The position numbers were made by a program, and so were the translations under genes. Positions 15,293 through 22,527 of a stretch of DNA of 64,000 bases are shown here, piece by piece. The DNA is taken from positions 124,001 to 188,000 of the forward strand of contig CAVYRL010000004.1 of the NCBI GenBank assembly GCA_963771025.1, written 5' to 3'. The notes below the pieces were generated by a model. That model did not search any database, had not been told where the DNA came from, and saw only the letters and a list, made by a program, of their open reading frames with translations. The stretch's first letter is position 1. Every line of letters begins with the position of its first letter. This DNA is from Miltoncostaea sp963771025. Its GTDB lineage: Bacteria; Actinomycetota; Thermoleophilia; Miltoncostaeales; Miltoncostaeaceae.

Positions 15293-15738
15293 GGATCTAC
15301 CGTGTCTTCGCGTCACTCGTCGCCCTGGGCGTGGTCGTCCAGGCGGCGCTGATCGCCTACGGCATCGCGGCTCTCGGCCACTGGATCTACGACGAGCGCA
15401 ATACAGCCACCCGGGAGACCTTCGAGGAGGGCAGCAACATCGACTACGGCGGCAAGACCGGCTTCGATCTGCACGGGCAACTCGGCGCGCTCTGGCTGCA
15501 ACTGCTCGCCGTGGCATTCCTGATCGTCGCGGTGGCCACCCGCCGCAGTGTCGAGGGCGGCGTGCGATGGGCGGGGGTCGTGCTCGGGTTGATGGTGCTG
15601 CAAGCCGCACTCGGATTCGCCACTCTGGCCGTCCCGGGGGTCGCCGCACTCCACGCCGTCAACGCGCTTGCGCTCTTTTCGGCGGCGGCATACGCCGCAA
15701 CCCGTCTCACCCCGGCCCGGACGATCGGCGCTTCCTGA
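15289..15738 (+). CDS. small four-helix membrane protein (DUF6220-like)
   Basis: A 149-residue protein with four hydrophobic segments and conserved-looking His in DLHGQLGALWLQ and ALHAVNALALF, the pattern seen in DUF6220-type membrane proteins; assignment is tentative. The first extracytoplasmic loop (about 35-60) is polar and rich in Asp, Glu and Gly. ATG 15289 overlaps the previous stop (ATGA) and the gene ends the island operon. Paired His in helices could hold haem or metal, but this is inference. Confidence 0.65.
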   Translation: MRIYRVFASLVALGVVVQAALIAYGIAALGHWIYDERNTATRETFEEGSNIDYGGKTGFDLHGQLGALWLQLLAVAFLIVAVATRRSVEGGVRWAGVVLGLMVLQAALGFATLAVPGVAALHAVNALALFSAAAYAATRLTPARTIGAS

Positions 15739-16271
15739 TCCACGGCGGGAGCACCAGATCGAGCCGGCCGCGTCCTCATCCCAACGGCTGTTCGGCATCA
15801 GGTGTCTCCTTGGCGAGCAGATGGAATCCCGGACAGGGCGAGCAGTCCCCGGCGGCCGTCGGTTCTCAGGGCGGCGTCGGGCGATCCCCGATGCCTTCGC
15901 CGCTCCAGCGATGGTGGCGCCCTCGGCGAGCACCTCGAGGAATCGCTCCTTGGGCGAGCCCCGGGTTTTTGCAGCGCGTCGGCTCAACTGATGCGCGCGC
16001 GTAGGCGGGTGCGGACCGGGCGGGATGTGTGCCCTTGGCTCCAGCCGCGAAGCGCCCGGCGAGAGCACCCACGGCTGTGAACCTTGCGCAGCGACCCATG
16101 CTTCGAGGGTATCCCCGCACCCCCCATCGAGAGACCACTCGTGACGACGTTGACCCCTACGTCAACCCCGCTCGGATCCCAGTCGGCCAACGGGTCGTCC
16201 AAATACCGTTCACACGTCGCTGCCACGCCGATCCCGGAGCAGGGATGCGAACCGGACGCCCTATCGAGCCG
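15739..16271. other. gene-free right end of the putative island
   Basis: About 530 bases without an intact gene. Contains a helix-turn-helix scrap on the minus strand (separate entry), the motif GTTGACCCC at 16149-16157 that is also present at the left end, and an inverted repeat GTTGAC-CCCTAC-GTCAAC (16149-16166). Composition and broken frames suggest a worn element end. Confidence 0.45.
15874..15972 (-). pseudogene. helix-turn-helix remnant of a recombinase or transposase
   Basis: About 33 codons on the minus strand read SPKERFLEVLAEGATIAGAA followed by KASGIARR, the classic first helices of a transposase or resolvase-type helix-turn-helix. The frame then loses similarity on both sides and no start or catalytic part follows. 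Its place in the right end of the repeat-bounded island fits a decayed mobility gene. Confidence 0.4.
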
Positions 16272-16283
16272 AGAACCGTCAGT
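16272..16283. repeat. right copy of 12-bp direct repeat (candidate att site)
   Basis: AGAACCGTCAGT, identical to 10909-10920. It covers the stop codon of sixA (minus strand TGA at 16279-16281), so integration here would restore the gene end. Removing one repeat copy and the 5.35 kb between would leave the NTF2-like gene and sixA convergent and adjacent. Confidence 0.5.
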
Positions 16284-16782
16284 CCCGGTCGGGCGTCCCG
16301 AGCTCCCTGAGGGCGAAGGGCGGATACAGCGCGAGCAACCGCCCACCGCCCCGGCGCGGGGCCTCGATGCCCAGCACCGCGAGCGAGCCCTTGCGGAACT
16401 CCACGGAGCCACCCGCGGTCAGTTCGGCGACCAGCAGCGAGAGGTCGGGCTGGTGGCCGCAGATCATCAGCGTCTGCGTATCGGGGCGCTCCAGGAGCAG
16501 GTCCTCGACACCGGCGATGTCCATGCCCGGCGCCAGGCGGGCGTCCTGCTCGAGCCTCAGCCCCAGCGTCTCGGCCACGATCTCGCCGGTCTGGCGGCAG
16601 CGCGTCAGCGGGCTCGCGACGACCGCCTCCACGCCCAGGTCGAGCGAGGCCATGCCGGCGGCCGCAAGTCTCATCCGCGCGGCTCCGTCGACCGTCAGCG
16701 CGCGCGGCCCGTCCTCATAGCCGGTCGCGGGGCCCGCGTCCTCGGCGATGCCGTGCCGCAGGATGAGGAGGGTGGACGCCAT
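16279..16782 (-). CDS. sixA: SixA-type phosphohistidine phosphatase
   Basis: A 167-residue histidine phosphatase with the RHG catalytic signature LILRHGIAED near the N-terminus, the second Arg in SPLTRCRQT and the second catalytic His in MICGHQPDLS. It is short, like SixA, which removes phosphate from phosphohistidine on signalling or PTS proteins; a link to the HPr-bearing DhaM in this window is possible but unproven. Start taken at ATG 16782, since the ten residues upstream lack similarity. Its 3' end lies in the island repeat. Confidence 0.85.
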   Translation of the reverse strand: MASTLLILRHGIAEDAGPATGYEDGPRALTVDGAARMRLAAAGMASLDLGVEAVVASPLTRCRQTGEIVAETLGLRLEQDARLAPGMDIAGVEDLLLERPDTQTLMICGHQPDLSLLVAELTAGGSVEFRKGSLAVLGIEAPRRGGGRLLALYPPFALRELGTPDRD

Positions 16783-16834
16783 GCCCGCCCAGGCATCCCC
16801 CTTCCGGCGCACGGCCGGAAGGGGGACCGCCGGT

Positions 16835-18430
16835 TCAGTCGATCAGCTCGTAGGCCGGCAGCGTCAGGAACTCGACGAAGTCGTCCGAGGTCGAGATCTG
16901 GTCGAAGAGCACGGCGGCGCGGTCGAAGAAGGAGTGGAGCTCCTCCGGGTACTGCGCGTGGATCTTGTCCATCTCCTCCGCGAGGATCGCGCGGAACAAC
17001 TCGACGTCAACCTTGCGGCCGTCGTCCAGGACGCCCTTCTTGCTGTGGATCCACTGCCAGACCTGGCTGCGCGAGATCTCGGCGGTGGCGGCGTCCTCCA
17101 TCAGGTTGTTGATCGGGACGCACCCGATGCCGTTGAGCCAGGCGCCGAGATACTGGACGCCGACGCTGATGTTGACCCGCAGGCCGCCCTCGGTGATCGG
17201 GCCCTCCGGCACGAACGTGAGGAGGTCCTTGGCCGTGATGTGGACGTCCTCGCGCTTGCGGTCGATCTGGTTGGGCCCGGGCATGACCGCGTCGAACGCC
17301 TCGACGGCGATCGGCACCAGCCCGGGGTGCGCGACCCAGGTTCCGTCGTGGCCGTTGTCGGCCTCGCGCACCTTGTCGGCCCGCACCTTCGCGAGGGCCT
17401 CCTCGTTGGCCACCGGGTCGTTCTTGATCGGGATCTGGGCGGCCATGCCGCCGATCGCGTGCGCGCCGCGCTTGTGGCAGGTCTGGATCGCCAGAAGCGA
17501 GTACGAGTTGAGGAAGTGCGTGGTCATGGTGACCAGGGCCCGGTCGGCGAGCACGAAGTCGGGGTCGCTGCGGAACTTCTTGATGCAGCTGAAGATGTAA
17601 TCCCAGCGGCCGCAGTTGAGACCGGCCGAGTGGTCGCGGAGCTCGTAGAGGATCTCATCCATCTCGAACGCGGCGAGGATCGTCTCGATCAGGACCGTCG
17701 CGCGGATGGTGCCCTGAGGAACGCCGATCTCGTCCTGGAGCAGGATGAAGATGTCGTTCCAGAGGCGGGCCTCGAGGTGGCTCTCCATCTTGGGCAGGTA
17801 GAAGTAGGGCCCGGAGCCCTTGGCGAGCGTGGCCTTCGCGTTGTGGAAGGTGAAGAGCGCGAGATCGAAGATGCCGGCCGACACGTTCTGGCCGTCCACG
17901 AGCACGTGCTTCTCGACCATGTGCCACCCGCGGGGGCGCACCAGGAGGGTCGCGAGCGTGTCGCCGAGGCGGTACTCCTTGCCGCCTCCGCTGAACGTGA
18001 TCGTGCCGTCCACGGCGTCGCGCAGGTTGATCTGCCCCTGGATCGTGTTCTCCCAGGTGGGCGTGTTGGAGTCCTCGAAGTCCGACATGAAGACCTTGGC
18101 GCCCGAGTTGAGGGCGTTGATGATCATCTTGCGGTCGACCGGGCCGGTGATCTCGGCCCGGCGATCCTGGAGATCGGCGGGAGCGGGGGCCACCTGCCAG
18201 GACGGGTCGTCGCGGATGTGGGCCGTCTCCGGGAGGAAGTCCGGTACCGCGCCGGCATCGAGCGTGGCCGCGCGCTGCGCCCGCAGCTCGAGCAGCTCGC
18301 GACGCCGGGGCTCGAACGCCCGGTGCAGCTTGGCGATCAGCGCGAGGGCCTCGGGGGTGAGGATCTCAGCCTGCTCGGCTGTGACCTCGGCGGTGATCTG
18401 GACTCCGTCCGGCAGGGTGATCGTGCTCAT
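16835..18430 (-). CDS. aceB: malate synthase A
   Basis: A 531-residue malate synthase of the A isoform, which joins glyoxylate and acetyl-CoA to malate in the glyoxylate shunt. Typical blocks are present: SGAKVFMSDFEDSNTPTWEN near residue 110, the catalytic loop with RPRGWHMVEKH, LPKMESHLEARLW and the C-terminal ISRSQVWQWI. ATG 18430 is preceded by GGAAAGG. Isocitrate lyase is not in this window, so the partner is elsewhere or the enzyme serves glyoxylate from other sources. Lies 53 bases downstream of sixA on the same strand. Confidence 0.96.
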   Translation of the reverse strand: MSTITLPDGVQITAEVTAEQAEILTPEALALIAKLHRAFEPRRRELLELRAQRAATLDAGAVPDFLPETAHIRDDPSWQVAPAPADLQDRRAEITGPVDRKMIINALNSGAKVFMSDFEDSNTPTWENTIQGQINLRDAVDGTITFSGGGKEYRLGDTLATLLVRPRGWHMVEKHVLVDGQNVSAGIFDLALFTFHNAKATLAKGSGPYFYLPKMESHLEARLWNDIFILLQDEIGVPQGTIRATVLIETILAAFEMDEILYELRDHSAGLNCGRWDYIFSCIKKFRSDPDFVLADRALVTMTTHFLNSYSLLAIQTCHKRGAHAIGGMAAQIPIKNDPVANEEALAKVRADKVREADNGHDGTWVAHPGLVPIAVEAFDAVMPGPNQIDRKREDVHITAKDLLTFVPEGPITEGGLRVNISVGVQYLGAWLNGIGCVPINNLMEDAATAEISRSQVWQWIHSKKGVLDDGRKVDVELFRAILAEEMDKIHAQYPEELHSFFDRAAVLFDQISTSDDFVEFLTLPAYELID

Positions 18431-18577
18431 GGTTGTCGGGACACCTTTCCTGGAAACGTCATCGTCCCGGGCTGACGCAGCCGGACGACATGGGGTCGCG
18501 AGCGTCGTCTGGAGGCGTGTTTCGGCCGGGCCCGAGCGGGCCCCGGAGACTATCCGCCGCGGCGCTCCAGCGAAACC

Positions 18578-19994
18578 TCAGACCCCTCCCGGGACCTGAG
18601 CCACGAGCACCGTGGCGATCAGGACGATCACCAGCGAGAGCGCCAGCTCGGTTCCCGCGGTGCGTCGCACCAGGCGCAGCGTGGGCCCGCTGGGCGACCT
18701 CACCCCGGTCAGGGCCTCGACGATGCGCCGGTTGTAGAGCGCGATCACCGCGATCGGCACCAGCAGTGCGACCTTGTAGAGGATGCTGCGACCGTAGTCG
18801 GTCTGCCACAGCTCGGCAGGGTCGGAGAGCTCGGCGAAGGAGCGGAACACGCCGGTGAGCACGGCGACGCCGACGGCGACGAGGGCGACGGTCGAGAAGC
18901 GCGCGAGCACGCGCGCGGCGAGGCCGGGCCCGCCCGCAGGCGCCACCGCCGGGAGACGCACCATGATGATGGCCACCATGGCCAGCCCGACGATCCACAC
19001 CGCCACGGCCGCGACGTGGACGGCCTGGGCGGCGATCTGCAGGCTCGAGGCCGAGGAGACGTTGGCGTGCCCCTGGCCGGCGACCCCGCCGAGCACGACG
19101 ACCAGCAGCACCCCCATCAGGGCGCCGGCCACCCGGGACCCGCTGACCGTCGCGGGCCTGGGCGCGGCGGAGCCGCCGTACTCGCGGATGAACAGGATCG
19201 CCCCGATCGCGAAGAGCGCGAACAACAGGGCGCCGCGCATCTGCACGAGCGATCCGAAGCGCGTGTCGCTGAGCACCCGGCTGATGCCGTCGGCGTCCTG
19301 CACCGCCGAGAGCACCCCGGTGCTGAGCACGCTCGCGCTCTGCACCACCAGCAGGTAGCCCTCGGCCAGCATCGCGCCGACGGCGAAGACGCCGAAGCCC
19401 ATCCAGAAGGCGTCCCGACCCCAGGTGAGCACCGCCTCGCGCTCCGATTCGCGCACGCCGGACATCGCTCCGATCGCCGGCGCCCACACCAGCCAGCGGA
19501 AGGCGAGCAGGCCGATCAGGCCGCCGAGCCCGAGGATCTCGAGGAGCCGCGAGCTGGTGCCCCACGGTCCGGTCTCCGAGGGCCCCGACCCGCCCGCGCC
19601 GCCCAGGAAGGGTTCGCCCAGCTCGCCCGGGCCGACACCGAACACGAAGACGCCGCCGACCACGTGCGAGTCCGCGCCGATCACCTGATACCGCACGGTG
19701 TAGGTGCCGTCGGGGAGGCCTTGGCGGAGGGGGATCTCGATCATGCGGGAGTCGCCCCCTCTCCGCGCGACGGACGAGTTCGACCTCGGAGCCCCCCGAA
19801 TCGATCACCGCGGCGTCCTGGCTGCGGAGCAGCTGCACCGGCTCGTTGAACGTCAGCAGCACCACCGAAGGCGCCACCTGCAGCTTCGCGCCGGCCGTGG
19901 GGTTGGAGGCGACGAGGTAGGCGTGGGCGAAGGCAGGGGCCGACGTGGAGAGCAGCGCCACGACGACGACGAGGGCGATCAGGGCGCGGCGCAC
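18578..19994 (-). pseudogene. CopC-CopD copper-handling fusion, split by a frameshift
   Basis: Two frames together make one CopC-CopD protein. The first (from GTG 19994) gives a signal peptide, the CopC start (HAYLVASNP, LTFNEPVQL) and half the CopC beta domain. The second frame (running to 18578) continues the CopC domain (PDGTYTVRYQVIGADSH) and then the CopD part with about eight transmembrane helices. The frame changes between about 19771 and 19797, close to a run of six C on the plus strand (19792-19797); one extra base (or two missing) would explain it. CopC binds copper in the periplasm/cell wall and CopD imports it. Either a recent pseudogene or a base-calling error. Without the shift it would be about 470 residues. 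Confidence 0.75.
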
Positions 19995-20112
19995 CGCGCG
20001 ATGCTGGCAGTCCCCGGGCGCTCGGTGCAAGCGGACGGGTCGGTGCTAGCGTGCCCTCGTTCCGGGCGCGGACGCGCTCACTCATCGTCGCCGTGGACAG
20101 GGAGGGGGCCGA

Positions 20113-20892
20113 GTGCCCGAGCTTCTGGAGGGCAAGACCGGCCTCGTGGTCGGCGTGGCCAACAAGCGCAGCATCGCGTGGGCCATCGCGCGCAAGCTGG
20201 ACGAGGCGGGTGCCCGGCTGGTGCTGACCTATCAGGGCGAGCGCACCGAGGGCGACGTGCGCAAGCTGGCGGGGACCCTGCGGAACACGGCCGCCGTCGT
20301 GCCCCTCGACGTGCAGGACGACGCCGAGATCTCGTCGGCGGTGGCCGCCGCGGTCGAGGCTCTCGGGGGCATCGACATCCTCGTCCACGCCGTCGCGTAC
20401 GCCCGGCCCGAGGACCTCGGGGGACGGTTCGTCGATACCTCGCGCGAGGGCTTCCACCTCGCGCTCGACATCTCGTCGTACTCGCTCGCGGCGCTCGCCC
20501 GCGAGGTCGAGCCCAGCATGCGCGCCCGCGGCGGCGGCTCGATCATGGCGCTCTCGTACATCGCCGCCGACCGCGCCGTGCCCGGCTACAACGTGATGGG
20601 CGTGGCCAAGGCGGCTCTCGAGTCGATCGTGCGATACCTGGCGTGGGACCTGGGCGACGGCGGCATCCGGGTCAACGCGATCTCCGCCGGCCCCGTCCGC
20701 ACCCTCGCCGCGCGCGGCATCCCCGGGTTCGGCTCGATGGCCGACAAGATCTCGGAGCGGACCCCGCTGCGCCGCGAGATCACCCAGGACGAGGTCGGCG
20801 ACGCGGGTCTGTTCCTGGCCTCGCCGCTGTCGGCGAGCGTCACCGGCGAGACGATGTTCGTCGACGCCGGCTTCCACGCCATGGGCCTCTGA
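20113..20892 (+). CDS. fabI: enoyl-[acyl-carrier-protein] reductase (NADH)
   Basis: A 259-residue FabI, the last step of fatty-acid elongation. It has the FabI form of the nucleotide loop (VGVANKRSIAWAIA) rather than the usual GxxxGxG, and the two tyrosines spaced ten apart then Lys seven later (SYIAADRAVPGYNVMGVAK), as in E. coli Tyr146/Tyr156/Lys163. GTG 20113 follows a GGGAGGGGG ribosome site. It is followed 16 bases later by a phosphoesterase gene on the same strand. Confidence 0.95.
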   Translation: MPELLEGKTGLVVGVANKRSIAWAIARKLDEAGARLVLTYQGERTEGDVRKLAGTLRNTAAVVPLDVQDDAEISSAVAAAVEALGGIDILVHAVAYARPEDLGGRFVDTSREGFHLALDISSYSLAALAREVEPSMRARGGGSIMALSYIAADRAVPGYNVMGVAKAALESIVRYLAWDLGDGGIRVNAISAGPVRTLAARGIPGFGSMADKISERTPLRREITQDEVGDAGLFLASPLSASVTGETMFVDAGFHAMGL

Positions 20893-20908
20893 CGGGGGTT
20901 CCCACCGC

Positions 20909-21538
20909 GTGACGACGCGCGTGGGCGTGGTGAGCGACACCCACGTCGGCGAGCATCTGCCCGTCGTGCCTCCGGAGGTGCTGGAGGTCCTCGCGGGTGT
21001 CGACCTGATCCTGCACGCGGGCGACCTGAGCGACGCGTCGGTGCTCGAGGACCTCAGCGGCGTGGCGCCGGTGATGGCGGTGCGCGGCAACCACGATGTG
21101 CAGCCCGGGCTCGGTCACCTGACGCGCGATCTGCTGGTGAGCGTGGGCGGCGCGCGCATCGGCCTGACGCACGGGCACCGCAGCGCCGCGGTCGAGCTGC
21201 CGGCGGCCGCCCTCTCGCTGATCTCGGGACGGCCGCGGCTGATGCACTTCGAGGGCTCGATGCGCCGGCACTTCCGCGACGTGGACGTCGTGGTGACCGG
21301 CCACCTGCACATGCCGGTCCACCGCGTCGTGCGCGGCGCGCTGGTCTTCTCGCCCGGCGCCGTCTACGTGCCCGAGCAGGACCCGGGTTTCGACTGGTCG
21401 GGCATCAGCGGCCGGGGATTCCGCCGGTTCCGCGAGCGCCTGTCCGCCGAGGCGCGGCGGCCCGCCGTGGGGATCATCGAGATCGACGCGGCCGGCATCC
21501 GTACGCGGCGCATCCCGCTGCTCAGACCGGTGCTGTGA
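20909..21538 (+). CDS. YfcE/MJ0936-type metallophosphoesterase
   Basis: A 209-residue calcineurin-like phosphoesterase. Metal ligands are all present: D-x-H in VVSDTHVG, D in LHAGDLSD, GNH-D in AVRGNHDV, H in THGH and the GH-x-H motif VVTGHLHMP. Such proteins are manganese-dependent phosphodiesterases of the YfcE group, with unclear natural substrates. Starts GTG 20909, 16 bases after fabI. Its last 17 bases overlap the end of the convergent epimerase locus. Confidence 0.85.
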   Translation: MTTRVGVVSDTHVGEHLPVVPPEVLEVLAGVDLILHAGDLSDASVLEDLSGVAPVMAVRGNHDVQPGLGHLTRDLLVSVGGARIGLTHGHRSAAVELPAAALSLISGRPRLMHFEGSMRRHFRDVDVVVTGHLHMPVHRVVRGALVFSPGAVYVPEQDPGFDWSGISGRGFRRFRERLSAEARRPAVGIIEIDAAGIRTRRIPLLRPVL

Positions 21539-22518
21539 CGATCCCCTCCGCGACGTACCAATCGACGGTGCGGCGCAGCGATTCCTCGATCGGCGTGTAG
21601 GTCAGCCCCAGCTCGCGCGTGGCGCGCGAGCCGTCATAGGCGTGGCCGTGCTGAAGGGTGCGCACCATCTCCCGGCACACGGGGGCGCGCGTGCCCCGCA
21701 TCCGTGCGACGGCCGCGACGCCGGTTGCCATGGTCAGCGCCACCGCGGACGGCAGCCGGCGCGGATCGACCTCGCGGCCCGAGATGCGCGCAAGCAGCTC
21801 GAGCGCCTCGGTCAGCGTGAGCGTCACGCCGGAGAGCAGGTAGCGCTCACCGGGCGCGCCGTTCGCCTCGGCCAGCAGATGCCCCTCGGCGCAATCCTCG
21901 ACGTCCACGAGCGACATCCGCGAGTCCACCACCAGCTTGAGCTTGCCGTTGAGCGCGTCGATCAGGATGCGGGCCGTGCCCTTGACGCGGCGCGGGCCCT
22001 GCACCGAGGCCGGGTTGACGCTCACCAGCTCCACGCCGAGGCGCTCCGCGATGCACGAACGCGAGCCGCTCGGCCTCGAACTTGGAGCGCTCGTAGCCGG
22101 AGAGGAAATCGCCCCGGTGCCGGGAGTGCTCGGTGGCGACGGTCCCCTTCGCCTCCCCGATCGTCGCGGCCGACGAGGTCAGCACCACGCGCCGCACCCC
22201 GGCCTTCGCCGCCTCGGTCACCACGGAGCGCGTGCCGAACACGTTGATGCGCGTCAGCTGGTGGGGGTCGGGGAGGCAGAAGCCGTTGAGTCCGGCGACG
22301 TGGTAGACGACGTCGCAGCCGGCCATCGCCGGCGCCAGCGAGGCGGGGTCCATGATGTCGCCCTGCACCGGCCGGGCGCCGGCGGCCGCGAGCAGCTCGG
22401 CCGAGGCGCCGGAGCGCGTCAGGGCCCGCACCGGTCGTCCCGACGCGATCAGGCGGCGCAGTACGGCCTGGCCCACGAAGCCGCTCGCGCCGGTGATGAG
22501 GGTCGTCGCGTCGCTCAC
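21522..22518 (-). pseudogene. NAD-dependent epimerase/dehydratase, split by a frameshift
   Basis: An extended short-chain reductase read in two frames. The first (from 22518) gives the Rossmann loop ITGASGFVGQAV, the Ser of the active site (VVLTSSAAT) and Y-x3-K (GYERSKFEAE). It loses frame just after ERLAFVH at about 22048-22053. The second frame resumes with AERLGVELVSVNP and continues to 21522 with a normal C-terminus. One extra base (or two missing) is enough. The product would be about 331 residues, a sugar- or sterol/flavonoid-type epimerase-reductase. Positioned 9 bases downstream of dhaM. Pseudogene or sequencing error. Confidence 0.75.
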
Positions 22519-22527
22519 GCCCGAAAC

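Noticed and set aside
16084..16270. Integrase C-terminus on the minus strand in the island's right end
   Set aside because: A few residues (ERYLDDPLADW) look suggestive but no active-site Arg/His/Tyr pattern can be found.
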